Assembly: GCA_012999515.1 (NCBI GenBank)
Contig: JABEEB010000001.1
Coordinates: 744,001-808,000, forward strand
DNA length: 64,000 nt
Source of the DNA: Salifodinibacter halophilus
GTDB lineage: Bacteria; Pseudomonadota; Gammaproteobacteria; Nevskiales; Salinisphaeraceae
Reading direction: 5' to 3'
The notes beneath the pieces were generated by a model that worked only from the letters and a program-made list of their open reading frames with translations, was not told the origin of the DNA and ran no database searches. Below, piece by piece: positions 38,349-46,964 of this stretch (its first letter is position 1; every line of letters begins with the position of its first letter). A program made the translations under genes and the position numbers.

Positions 38349-39035
38349 GTGAACCATAAACACCACCACCAGCAAGCAACCGCCCGACCGCTTTTAAGCT
38401 GGCGACAACGCATCGGAATCAACACCGCCGCGCCGCCTGCACGCGCGTTGATCCAAGCGTTAACTGCGAGCTGGCGTACCCAACCGTCCCGCGCCATCGT
38501 GGATGATGTCAGCACACCGCGCATCGTTTGTTGCTGGCACCGCGAGTTGGCGCCGGCCGTCAGCCACCTATTGGCACAGCGCCGCAACGGCCTGCAACCG
38601 GGGTTTCTGGTCTCACCGTCGCGGGACGGCGAATTCGCCGCACGCGTTGTCACTCGCCTCGGCGGTGAAGCCATTCGTGGCTCAGCCAATCGAACCGGGG
38701 CGCGGGCGCTGCGTGATCTCTATCAAACCCTCCAGGCCGGGGTGACGCCATTGATCCACCCAGATGGTCCAAGCGGCCCCGCGCTGGAAGCGAAATCCGG
38801 CGCAGCTCGGCTCGCCCAGCTTACCGGTTTCCCGCTGCTGCCATTACGCTGTCGTGCCGATCGCTATTGGCAGCTCAACACCTGGGATCGGTTAATCATC
38901 CCGAAACCATTCGCGCGCATCGAGTTTGAGGTGGCTCAGCCAATCGCAGTCGGCCGGCACGACGATCTCGACACAAAAACAGACGAGCTCGCCACACAGC
39001 TTGGCCAAGACGAGCCTCGGATTGTTCACACCTAG
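38349..39035 (+). CDS. DUF374 / lysophospholipid acyltransferase-like protein
   Basis: The 228-residue protein matches the DUF374 pattern: CCWHRELAP (an acyltransferase-type WHR), SRDGEFAARVVTRLGGEAIRGS, the HPDGPSGP block and WDRLIIPKPFARI. DUF374 is related to LpxL/PlsC-type acyltransferases and is taken to move acyl groups onto lipids; its substrate is not established. It starts at GTG 38349 with a His-rich start (NHKHHHQQ). It converges with the acyl-AMP ligase gene 114 bases away and may belong to the same lipid module, which is inference. Confidence 0.75.
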   Translation: MNHKHHHQQATARPLLSWRQRIGINTAAPPARALIQALTASWRTQPSRAIVDDVSTPRIVCCWHRELAPAVSHLLAQRRNGLQPGFLVSPSRDGEFAARVVTRLGGEAIRGSANRTGARALRDLYQTLQAGVTPLIHPDGPSGPALEAKSGAARLAQLTGFPLLPLRCRADRYWQLNTWDRLIIPKPFARIEFEVAQPIAVGRHDDLDTKTDELATQLGQDEPRIVHT

Positions 39036-39149
39036 CCCGAAGCCGGCTCGATACCATGCATTTGCGGCCAATCGCCACGTGCGTACTTAGCGCATTCGAT
39101 AACGGCGACGTGCGGGCTCGCCACGCAACCCCACACGTCGCCAAAAGGC

Positions 39150-41102
39150 TTAATCTGCCTGCCCCAGAACCGCTGCCAGATCGTTGACCGTCGGATAATC
39201 AAACAGGTCGGTTATCTCGAGGCGCCCCGGCCAGTCAGATTCAATACCCTCGTGGATCTGCGCGAGCTCGAGCGACGACAAGCCAATCTCGAACAGATTA
39301 TCCGCCGGGCCGACTTGCTTGTCCGGCGCGACCTCGTGACAGATCGCGAGCAAGCGTGAAGCAGCATCGTCGCCACCGCTATCGGTCGTGTTCTCGTCGG
39401 CCACGGGCATCAGCTCATCCAACTCAGCGATAACGGTGTCGAACTCGCCGGCTTCAAGCGACGCAGCCAGTTGGCTGCGCTGGATCTTGCCGCTGGTGGT
39501 CTTGGGCAACCGGTTGATTGGCAGGACGCGAAACACGGACACCCCCGCGGCCTCATTCAACTTCGCCGCGAGCGCGCGTGCCGTATCGACAAAATCCGCC
39601 GCCGATCCACGATGTACGGCGAAAAGCACCAGCGCGTCACCATCGATGCCCGCCGCATTAACACCGACTGCCGCGACACGATCGGCTTGGATTCCGGCCG
39701 TGTCGCCGGCCAGTGTTTCTAAATCCTGTGGATAAAGGTTTTGGCCGTTGAGGAATATGATTTCCTTGGCGCGACCGGTTATAACCAGGTCACCATCGCA
39801 TTCGAACCCGAGATCGCCGGTATCGAGCCAGCCGTCGGCACGCAGCGCCGCCGCATTAGCTTCGGGGGCATCGTAATAGCCGCCGGTAACGTTATCGCCA
39901 CGAATCAACACATGCCCGACAGTGCCCGGCGTGACCGGCTTGCCGTCGTCGCCGGCCAACAACAGATCTGTATTACCAACCGAGCGGCCAAGCCGAGCCA
40001 GTTCAACACTGTGTTCGGACATTTCGTCAACATGCTCAGCGGTCTCACCCACGCCCAACCGACGCCGGTCCACCCAGACTGTACCCAGACCGGTGCCAGG
40101 TGCCGGAAACGCCACCGCGAGACTGGCCTCGGCCAATCCGTAGACCGGAAACAGCGCATTCACAGCCAGACCGGTTGGCGCCAGCTCGGCCGCGAAATCG
40201 CGCGCCAGCGCCGGCACGATGGGCTCGGCACCGTTGTAGATCAGCCGCACTGCCGACAAATCGATATCGGGCACGCCGCGCGCATTGATCGCGCGCAGTG
40301 TGTGGCGATAACCGAAGTTGGGCGCACACAGGATGGTTGCCCGCTTTTCGGCGGCCTTGTCCAGCCATAGCCGCGGTCGGCGCGCGAAAAGATCCGGCCG
40401 CATCAGATAGTGGTGATGCCCGAGACAAAGAAACGTTAAATGGAAACCAATCAAACCCATGTCATGGGTCAACGGCATCCACGACAGTGCCACGTCATCG
40501 GCTTGGAAACCTGAAGCGATATTGATCGCGTGGATATTAGCCACGACGTTGGCATGCGTAAGTTCGACGCCTTTCGGCGCTGCGGTCGAACCCGACGAAA
40601 ACTGGATCAGCGCGACATCGTCCGGATCGGACGCTACAGGCTCAGCCTCGCATGCGGATGCGGGCGGTTGATCGGCGATGGTTGTAGCGACCAAACGACG
40701 GGCCGTTTCAAGATCGCCGCTTTCTTCGAGGCGAGCACGAATCGTTGCGATCTGTTCGACATCGGCGACGACTCGTGGCTGGTCCAGCTTGTGCCAGATC
40801 GCCAGCAATTTGTCGCGTTCGGCACGGCCAGTGCCCGCCGCCAGCGGCACCGGCACAATACCACCACGGATCGCCGCCCAGAAAAACTGCACGAACCGCA
40901 ACGTATCGTCGACAAATAGAATCAGATGGTCGCCACGACCGAGATTTTCATCCTGCAGTACGCCCAGCGTGCGATCCGCCGCACGTTTGATGAGCGCGGC
41001 GCTCTGATGGCGCTCGTCGTTGGCACCGTCGATAAATCCGACGTCGATCTCATGCTCGATGGCGTGGTCCAGCCCACCATCAAGTGTTTGAAACTTCGAC
41101 AC
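39150..41102 (-). CDS. Fatty-acyl-AMP ligase fused to a C-terminal acyl carrier domain
   Basis: The 650-residue protein has an AMP-forming ligase domain (about 1-560). Its core motifs are FSSGSTAAPKGVELTHANV, VYGLAEAS, DGWLDTGDLGF and the catalytic-lysine KTTSGKIQRSQLA. A phosphopantetheine-binding carrier domain (about 570-648) follows, centred on DNLFEIGLSSLELAQ, where the second Ser would carry the arm; the usual Asp before it is Ser. The ligase resembles FAAL loading domains of lipopeptide synthetases, which load acids on carriers rather than CoA. It starts at GTG 41102 with GGGAG upstream, 15 bases after the P450 stop. No PKS/NRPS module is nearby. Confidence 0.85.
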   Translation of the reverse strand: MSKFQTLDGGLDHAIEHEIDVGFIDGANDERHQSAALIKRAADRTLGVLQDENLGRGDHLILFVDDTLRFVQFFWAAIRGGIVPVPLAAGTGRAERDKLLAIWHKLDQPRVVADVEQIATIRARLEESGDLETARRLVATTIADQPPASACEAEPVASDPDDVALIQFSSGSTAAPKGVELTHANVVANIHAINIASGFQADDVALSWMPLTHDMGLIGFHLTFLCLGHHHYLMRPDLFARRPRLWLDKAAEKRATILCAPNFGYRHTLRAINARGVPDIDLSAVRLIYNGAEPIVPALARDFAAELAPTGLAVNALFPVYGLAEASLAVAFPAPGTGLGTVWVDRRRLGVGETAEHVDEMSEHSVELARLGRSVGNTDLLLAGDDGKPVTPGTVGHVLIRGDNVTGGYYDAPEANAAALRADGWLDTGDLGFECDGDLVITGRAKEIIFLNGQNLYPQDLETLAGDTAGIQADRVAAVGVNAAGIDGDALVLFAVHRGSAADFVDTARALAAKLNEAAGVSVFRVLPINRLPKTTSGKIQRSQLAASLEAGEFDTVIAELDELMPVADENTTDSGGDDAASRLLAICHEVAPDKQVGPADNLFEIGLSSLELAQIHEGIESDWPGRLEITDLFDYPTVNDLAAVLGQAD

Positions 41103-41117
41103 TTTGCTCCCGGGTTG

Positions 41118-42410
41118 TCAGCGCAAAGCGAATTGTATAGGAATAGCGCCTGCTGGCCGTAGATTTATAGCCGCATCAACCGCCGGCGGATCGTCGCCGG
41201 CGGCACATGGCGTGAAACGCCGCAACATGGTGACTAGATGCGTGCGCATTTCTATACGCGCTAATTGCTCGCCGATACAGCGCCGAGCGCCCGCTGCAAA
41301 CGGTATGTAGGCAAAACGTTTGGCGCGATCCAATGCACGCTCGAATCGAGACGGTTCGAACGCCGTCGGTCGCGGCCATATCGAAGCATCACGATGCAGC
41401 ACGTAAGGGCTGACATACACCTGCTCGCCCGCGCTAATCCGGTATCCTCCCGCGTCAACGTCAGCAAGTGCGCGCCGCGACAGCAACCACCCCGGTGGAT
41501 AAAGCCGTAGCGTTTCGGCTACGACATGGTCGATCCAGTCGAGCTGACCGCGCTCACCGCCACCAGTTGCGCGCAGCCGGTGTTCATCGACCGTATCCGC
41601 AGCAGCCTGTGCACGCGCCGTTGCATCGGGGTGAGTGGCCAACAGATGCCAGGCAAAACTTAGCGCGCTGGCTGTCGTTTCATGGCCGGCCACGATCAAC
41701 GTCATGACTTCGTCGATCGCTTCGCGCTCGGTCATGACGCCAGCGACAACCGAGTTCGCCAAATGGCCGAGAAAATCAAATGTGGTCGCCGATGTATCAC
41801 AACGCCGAGCCAATAGTTGCCCGATCTGCTGCGTCAGTGCATGAAACCGGCGCGCGAAGGACAAATCGCGCGTCGGTTCGGCAGTCAACAACCGGAATGG
41901 ATTGTCCTCCCGGGCAACCAGCGTTTCGTAGTCGGGGCCAAAAATGGCTTTCAAGACGATGATCAGAATCAGCTCGCTGATATGCGGCGCAATATCGACA
42001 TATCGCTCGGCATCGAGCCTATCGCGCAGCCGATCGGCTTCGGCCACGCACTCGTCGAAGATCATTGGATTGAATTCGGCAAGCGTTTTCGGGCGGAATG
42101 CGGCTTGCATGCGTTTCTGCTGACGCGTCCAAAAGTCGCCTTCACTGACCATGATGCCGTTGCCCAGTAGAATCTTGACGCGATCTAGGCCACGGCCTTT
42201 CGTGAATTGTCCGGAACGCCGGGCCAGCACGTCGCGCACAGCATCCGGTTGGTGGATCACCCAATCTTGGTTGCCGTCGCCGTCAGCGCGCCTGACGCGA
42301 TAAACCGGCCCGTAGGTGGTGTGCCAATCGACAAGTCGGCGACGTGTTGCTTCGTCGGGCTCTATCGAAAACGCCGATTCAATTTTTGACGATTCAACGC
42401 GCGTTAACAT
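41118..42410 (-). CDS. Cytochrome P450
   Basis: A soluble-type P450 of 430 residues with the I-helix AGHETTAS, K-helix ETLRLYPP, and the haem-binding FAAGARRCIGEQLA (Cys ligand). The N-terminal FTKGRGLDRVKILLGNG is shared with CYP4-like bacterial P450s. ATG 42410 is preferred; a TTG at 42458 would add 16 residues and overlap the divergent gene region. It is followed within 15 bases by the acyl-AMP ligase/carrier gene, and is divergent from the phosphopantetheinyl transferase. Oxidation of a carrier-bound acyl chain is a plausible role, by analogy with P450s that act on acyl-ACP. Redox partners are not seen here. Confidence 0.93.
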   Translation of the reverse strand: MLTRVESSKIESAFSIEPDEATRRRLVDWHTTYGPVYRVRRADGDGNQDWVIHQPDAVRDVLARRSGQFTKGRGLDRVKILLGNGIMVSEGDFWTRQQKRMQAAFRPKTLAEFNPMIFDECVAEADRLRDRLDAERYVDIAPHISELILIIVLKAIFGPDYETLVAREDNPFRLLTAEPTRDLSFARRFHALTQQIGQLLARRCDTSATTFDFLGHLANSVVAGVMTEREAIDEVMTLIVAGHETTASALSFAWHLLATHPDATARAQAAADTVDEHRLRATGGGERGQLDWIDHVVAETLRLYPPGWLLSRRALADVDAGGYRISAGEQVYVSPYVLHRDASIWPRPTAFEPSRFERALDRAKRFAYIPFAAGARRCIGEQLARIEMRTHLVTMLRRFTPCAAGDDPPAVDAAINLRPAGAIPIQFALR

Positions 42411-42457
42411 GCTGCGAAATGACTGGTGAGTCAGAACATCAACCCAGCCCCACCGCA

Positions 42458-43108
42458 ATGTCTCGATCTCGAGTGTGGATCGCCACGCTGCCGATCGACG
42501 AGGCAGCGGCGCTGGCTATCGATATTCTACCGCGCGACACCCTCCCTTCGCAGCAACAACAGCGGCTTAGCAGCATGGCAAGCGCATCTGCACGCCGTCA
42601 GACACACGCCGGCTTGTGGCTGTTGGGCAAGCTTTTATCGGCAGCCGGCGAGTCGCGCGACAAACTCGCTACGCTCGGTTACGCCGGCGACGGCCGGCCC
42701 ACGCTCGCCGATGGACCGTCGTTCAACATCTCGCATAGTCGCGACTTGGTGGCCTGCGCCCTATCGTACGAACTCACGCTTGGCCTCGACATCGAGACAC
42801 GTGATCAGCGCATACCACCACGCATCGCACGTGAAACAAGCGACGATGAACGCGCTGCCACAGCCGCTGTACCGAGCGCCTTTTTTGATTTCTGGTGTGC
42901 GCGCGAAGCCACAATCAAGGCGAGCGGGCGCGTCGGCCTCGGCCGCCTTAAACGTGTTCGATTAGCGCCCGGCTGTGCGCGCGTCGACGACGAGAAATGG
43001 CACTTATTGCCGCTCCATCTCGCACCTGGGTATGCCGCCTGCCTGGCGAGTCCGGCCACAATCGCCCCATGTGAGATCAGCGTGGTCAGGCATTATCTTC
43101 CTGCATAA
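42458..43108 (+). CDS. Sfp-type 4'-phosphopantetheinyl transferase
   Basis: It transfers the phosphopantetheine arm from CoA to carrier proteins. The two Sfp-family signatures are present: FNISHSRDLVACAL leading to GLDIETRD with the Mg-binding Asp and Glu, and FFDFWCAREATIKASG. The start is taken at ATG 42458 (216 residues) because similarity begins just after; ATG 42419 is an alternative, and neither has a good Shine-Dalgarno. Being divergent from the P450 and the carrier-fused ligase makes it the obvious activator of that carrier. Its 3' end overlaps the convergent Nudix gene by 23 bases. Confidence 0.88.
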   Translation: MSRSRVWIATLPIDEAAALAIDILPRDTLPSQQQQRLSSMASASARRQTHAGLWLLGKLLSAAGESRDKLATLGYAGDGRPTLADGPSFNISHSRDLVACALSYELTLGLDIETRDQRIPPRIARETSDDERAATAAVPSAFFDFWCAREATIKASGRVGLGRLKRVRLAPGCARVDDEKWHLLPLHLAPGYAACLASPATIAPCEISVVRHYLPA

Positions 43109-43616
43109 GGAAATACAGACCCGCATAAACCTTGGGATCGACCAGTATGCCGGCTTCGCGTTGCTGTTCGAGCCAGGCATTGATCTCTGCCAACGGAATC
43201 GCGTGCACCGTGATCGCCTCGCTGTCGTCACCGCCGCCGTCACCAACGCGCGCTATATCGCGCGCTCGCATCCACCAGGTGATCTCGCTATCCATGCCCG
43301 CACTCGGCGGGCCGCTGGTTAACAGTTCGAAAGTGCCCGCACGATAGCCAGTCTCTTCTTCGAGTTCGCGGCTTGCGGCCCGTTCCAGCGCCTCGTCTTC
43401 CTCGCCCGCAATGTCGCCGACCAATCCCGCGGGAAACTCAATCACCGGCGCATCGACTGGTGCGCGATACTGCTCGACCAGCAACACATGATCGGCCTCG
43501 GTTCGAACAACAATAACCACGGCACCACGCGCGTTGACGCGCTCGGCAAACTCCCAACGGCCACGTTTACGAATACGGACGAAGCCGCCTTCATACAATG
43601 TCTGGTTGGCCGTCAT
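43086..43616 (-). CDS. Nudix hydrolase, ADP-ribose pyrophosphatase-like
   Basis: The 176-residue protein carries a Nudix box: GLVGDIAGEEDEALERAASRELEEETGY, in which the REL-EE-G core is exact (motif named here by key residues). The upstream EFPAGLV is typical of ADP-sugar pyrophosphatases (NudF/NudE group). Substrate is not certain. ATG 43616 has GGAG 7 bases upstream; an upstream in-frame start at 43637 is less likely. The 3' end overlaps the convergent phosphopantetheinyl transferase gene. Confidence 0.85.
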   Translation of the reverse strand: MTANQTLYEGGFVRIRKRGRWEFAERVNARGAVVIVVRTEADHVLLVEQYRAPVDAPVIEFPAGLVGDIAGEEDEALERAASRELEEETGYRAGTFELLTSGPPSAGMDSEITWWMRARDIARVGDGGGDDSEAITVHAIPLAEINAWLEQQREAGILVDPKVYAGLYFLMQEDNA

Positions 43617-43733
43617 CAACGCACTCCGAGCTGGCAAAAATCAATATTCTATACAAAGCCAAAAGACGGTGGCTCTGCTAGCCTTTAGCGTCACTGACTC
43701 GTCCGATCCATCCTTATGTCTGCGCACTCAACA

Positions 43734-45008
43734 ATGCATCGCATCCTCGTCGTCGGCGGCGGTGGCCGCGAACATGCCTTAGCCTGGAAAATCGCGGCTT
43801 CACCGCGTGCTGAATCCGTTTTCGTCGCCCCCGGCAACGCCGGTACGGCGCTCGATACGCGCATGACCAACGTTGCAATCGCAGATGACGACACCCAGGC
43901 GCTGGTCGATTTCGCGCGGGAAAATGAAATAACGCTGACCGTGATTGGCCCGGAAGCCCCCCTCGCCGCCGGCGTTGTCGACGGTTTCGAGGCCGCCGGG
44001 CTAGCGTGTTTCGGTCCGAATGCGGCAGCAGCCGAACTCGAGGCCAGCAAATCCTTCTCCAAGGATTTTCTCTATCGCCATGATATTCCGACGGCGGATT
44101 ACGCCGTATTCACGGACGACGCGGCCGCGATCGATTTCATCGCCAGCTTACCCCCGCCGATCGTTATCAAGGCTGACGGCCTGGCATCCGGCAAAGGGGT
44201 GGAAATCGCGCCGGACCGACCCAGCGCCGAGACCGCTGCCCAACGCATGTTGGCCGATAGCGGCCGGATCGTGGTCGAACGCTATCTGGAAGGTGAAGAA
44301 GCCAGTTTCATGGTTATGGTCGACGGCACACACATCGTGCCATTAGCCAGCTCACAGGACCACAAACCGGCCTTTGACGGCGATACCGGGCCCAATACGG
44401 GCGGCATGGGCGCCTACTCGCCAGCGCCCGTGGTCACGGACGCCGTTGCTGAGCGTGCCATGCGGCAGATCATCGAACCAACCGTCCACGGCATGGCCGC
44501 CGACGGACGCGCATTTCGCGGTTTTCTCTACGCCGGCTTGATGATCGATAGCGACAATAACCCGCGTGTTCTGGAATTCAACGTTCGGCTCGGCGACCCG
44601 GAAACGCAGCCGATCTGCATGCGCCTGGCAAGCGACCTGGTCGACCTCGTCGAGGCCGGCGTGAATGGCGATCTGAACACGTTGGAGCCTGTCTGGCACG
44701 ACCAAGTTGCACTCGGTGTGGTTATGGCCAGCGCGGGCTACCCCGGCTCAATCGAGAAAGGCCATGCAATTCGCGGCCTCGATGCCGTCGACAACACGGC
44801 GATTGCGTTCCACGCTGGGACCCGGCTGGGCGACGGCGACAGCGTGCGCACAGCCGGCGGACGAGTGCTTTGTATGACGGCGCTCGGCAGCAGCATCGCC
44901 GACGCACAGGCGAGCGCCTATCGCGGTGCGGCGGCTATCGATTGGCCGGGCGCTTGGTATCGCGGCGACATTGGCCACCGCGCTCTAGAACGCCATCAAG
45001 ACCTGTGA
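43734..45008 (+). CDS. purD: Phosphoribosylamine-glycine ligase
   Basis: PurD (GAR synthetase) joins glycine to phosphoribosylamine with ATP in purine synthesis. The sequence has VVGGGGREHALAWK, GPEAPLAAGVVDGFE, the ATP-grasp core VIKADGLASGKGV, PNTGGMGAYSPAPV and EFNVRLGDPETQ. ATG 43734 matches the usual PurD N-terminus; ATG 43716 would add six residues and neither has a clear ribosome-binding site. At 424 residues it is full length. purH is not adjacent. The TRAP cassette follows after 373 bases. Confidence 0.95.
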   Translation: MHRILVVGGGGREHALAWKIAASPRAESVFVAPGNAGTALDTRMTNVAIADDDTQALVDFARENEITLTVIGPEAPLAAGVVDGFEAAGLACFGPNAAAAELEASKSFSKDFLYRHDIPTADYAVFTDDAAAIDFIASLPPPIVIKADGLASGKGVEIAPDRPSAETAAQRMLADSGRIVVERYLEGEEASFMVMVDGTHIVPLASSQDHKPAFDGDTGPNTGGMGAYSPAPVVTDAVAERAMRQIIEPTVHGMAADGRAFRGFLYAGLMIDSDNNPRVLEFNVRLGDPETQPICMRLASDLVDLVEAGVNGDLNTLEPVWHDQVALGVVMASAGYPGSIEKGHAIRGLDAVDNTAIAFHAGTRLGDGDSVRTAGGRVLCMTALGSSIADAQASAYRGAAAIDWPGAWYRGDIGHRALERHQDL

Positions 45009-45381
45009 CCACGCCTCCGTGCAACGCCAGTTGGGCTTATAAAACCATCCCGGGCCGGCATCGTCATCCGGTGCCATTGTCTTTTCAAGATAGATGCTAA
45101 GCCATGCGGCTACTAACCAGGTGACGAGCTGGAGCAGCCGGATCATGTCAGACCTTAATCCTGGGAACTACGCGCCAAGTGCACTGCATGCTACTTTTTA
45201 ACGGCCGACATAGAGCCCTATTTAGCGCCTGAATAGATTACTATTGCTAATTTTCCAGCCTCTATTTGGGCACCTTTTCCCTTATGCACCCCCTACTTTA
45301 GGGTTAATTTGATTGAGTTTCGTCTTTTCTCAATCGTAAAATAAAATTATTTGATTTATTTCTATTCTCAACGAGGTAAAT
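45009..45381. other. AT-rich intergenic region upstream of the TRAP cassette
   Basis: I see no convincing gene in these 373 bases. From about 45210 the sequence becomes distinctly AT-rich. It contains a 7-bp perfect inverted repeat (45311-45317 with 45329-45335), a small CCCTA/TAGGG repeat at 45291-45303, and the CGAGG ribosome-binding site of the solute-binding protein gene. The motif AAGATAGATGCTAAG at 45087-45101 recurs with two differences after the cassette. Confidence 0.5.
45311..45335 (+). promoter_or_regulatory. Inverted repeat in the leader of the TRAP cassette
   Basis: GATTGAG and CTCAATC form a perfect 7-bp inverted repeat around an 11-nt T-rich loop, about 47 bases before the solute-binding protein start. 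It could be an operator or a leader hairpin; which is not decidable from sequence. Confidence 0.35.
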
Positions 45382-46383
45382 ATGGGAGCTCGAAGCCTCT
45401 GGGTCGCCAGTATGCTAGCCATAGTTCTAGCCATGAGCGGCTGCGGCCAGTCTGACAGCGGTCATGATCAAGCGTCCGAAAGCCAGGATGAACAAGCCGC
45501 GAACCTAATCTTCGGCACGGGAGGCACCTCGGGCGTCTATTACCCGATTGGCGGCGCTCTTAAAAATGTTTTCGAAAACAGCGACAAAGTCGATTATGTT
45601 CAAGTCGTCTCGACTGGCGCGTCGGTTCAAAACATCCACAATATCGAAGATGGCACCAATAACATTGCCATCGTCATGTCCGATGTAGCCTATGACGCGA
45701 TCCACGGCAAAAAGCAGTTCGAAGACCATCCGGTCAAGATCGATGCATTGGCCGGCATGTACCAAAACGTTGTCCAGATCGTGGCCCTGGATGGCTCCGA
45801 CATCGGCAGCGTGGCTGACTTAAAAAACAAACGCGTGGGCGTTGGCAAGGTCGGCTCGGGCGTGGAAGCCAGCGCCAAGAAGGTTTTGAAAGCTGCCGGG
45901 CTCACCTATGATGACCTGGCTAAAGTCTCGCACACCGGCTATGCGGATTCAGTTACCAACATGAAAAACGGTAATTTGGATGCGGCATTTTTCACATCCG
46001 GCGTGCCCAATTCGTCGATTACCGGCTTGATGCAGAACGCGAACGTGCATTTCGCCAAAATCTCCGACGACACCACCGACAGCCTGCTCGACAAATATCC
46101 CTACTTCGAGCGTCACCAAATCGAAGCTGGCGTCGAAGACAAATACGATCTGGATTCCAGCGTGCACACGGTTGGCATCCGTAATCTACTCGTCGTGCCG
46201 AAATCTATGGATAAAGGTCTAGCAAAAGCGCTCACCAAACGGTTTTACAACTATCTAGGTTCGGACAATGTCTCCGTGTCGGCGCTCAAGGATTTCGATC
46301 GCGACACAATGGCCGAAGACCTTGTTGTACCGGTTCATCCAGGCTCTAAAAAGTTTTACAAATCAAATGCTTCGGATAACTAA
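45382..46383 (+). CDS. TAXI-family TRAP transporter solute-binding lipoprotein
   Basis: The 333-residue protein begins with a signal peptide and a lipobox-like AMSGC (Cys21), so it is probably membrane-anchored. The mature part opens with IFGTGGTSGVYYPIGGAL, the hallmark of TAXI (TRAP-associated extracytoplasmic immunogenic) proteins, followed by VSTGASVQNIHNI and VGVGKVGSGVEASAKKVL. TAXI proteins deliver substrates such as glutamate or other carboxylates; the ligand cannot be read here. CGAGG precedes the ATG. It is followed by a DUF1850 gene and a fused permease, the standard TAXI cassette. Confidence 0.93.
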   Translation: MGARSLWVASMLAIVLAMSGCGQSDSGHDQASESQDEQAANLIFGTGGTSGVYYPIGGALKNVFENSDKVDYVQVVSTGASVQNIHNIEDGTNNIAIVMSDVAYDAIHGKKQFEDHPVKIDALAGMYQNVVQIVALDGSDIGSVADLKNKRVGVGKVGSGVEASAKKVLKAAGLTYDDLAKVSHTGYADSVTNMKNGNLDAAFFTSGVPNSSITGLMQNANVHFAKISDDTTDSLLDKYPYFERHQIEAGVEDKYDLDSSVHTVGIRNLLVVPKSMDKGLAKALTKRFYNYLGSDNVSVSALKDFDRDTMAEDLVVPVHPGSKKFYKSNASDN

Positions 46384-46402
46384 ATAAGACGATTATGGGG
46401 TC

Positions 46403-46960
46403 GTGAACGATAGCATGTCGCGATTGAAATGGCGCGGCGGATGGCGGCGGCTGGGATACGCCGCTGCCGCCGTCGCGATCTTGGTCGCGGCTCTCTGGCT
46501 CAGCTGGCCACGACCGTGGCTGGCTATCCATCACGGCACCCATACAGTCGCCGTCTATCCCGGTCCAGACGGCACTGAATTCGCGCTACGCTGGATGCAT
46601 TCGGTGGAGCGCGAAGACTGGATCGAGTGTTTCCGTCTTCACGATGCGCACATCAAGATCGTGGCTACTCGTTTCAAAACTTTCGGCGCGGGGGTGCCTG
46701 CCCATGCGGGTCAACACACCCATCTGGAAAACGGCTGGGTGGTTATGTCGGATATCGATCGTAAAACCGACCCGTTGACCATCCAGGCTGCTGCTGCCGA
46801 ACATTACCGCTTTCGTTATGAACACGGTGCCTGGCAGCGGCTATCACACCCGCATCAGGCTCCTATTCTTACCTTCAAGGTGATATATAAACCGTTGCTT
46901 TTCGTGCTCCCAGCCCGTCTGACGACGTTATGGCATGGCATCGCCGCCATTAACGGATAA
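46403..46960 (+). CDS. DUF1850 domain protein of a TAXI-TRAP cassette
   Basis: The 185-residue protein has one N-terminal hydrophobic segment (about residues 17-35). An extracytoplasmic DUF1850 domain follows, with the typical RWMHSVEREDWIECF and TFGAGVPAHAG. DUF1850 genes occur almost always between a TAXI binding protein and the fused TRAP permease, as here; their role is unknown. GTG 46403 is taken as start, ATG 46415 is possible. It ends 4 bases before the permease start. Confidence 0.85.
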   Translation: MNDSMSRLKWRGGWRRLGYAAAAVAILVAALWLSWPRPWLAIHHGTHTVAVYPGPDGTEFALRWMHSVEREDWIECFRLHDAHIKIVATRFKTFGAGVPAHAGQHTHLENGWVVMSDIDRKTDPLTIQAAAAEHYRFRYEHGAWQRLSHPHQAPILTFKVIYKPLLFVLPARLTTLWHGIAAING

Positions 46961-46964
46961 ACCG

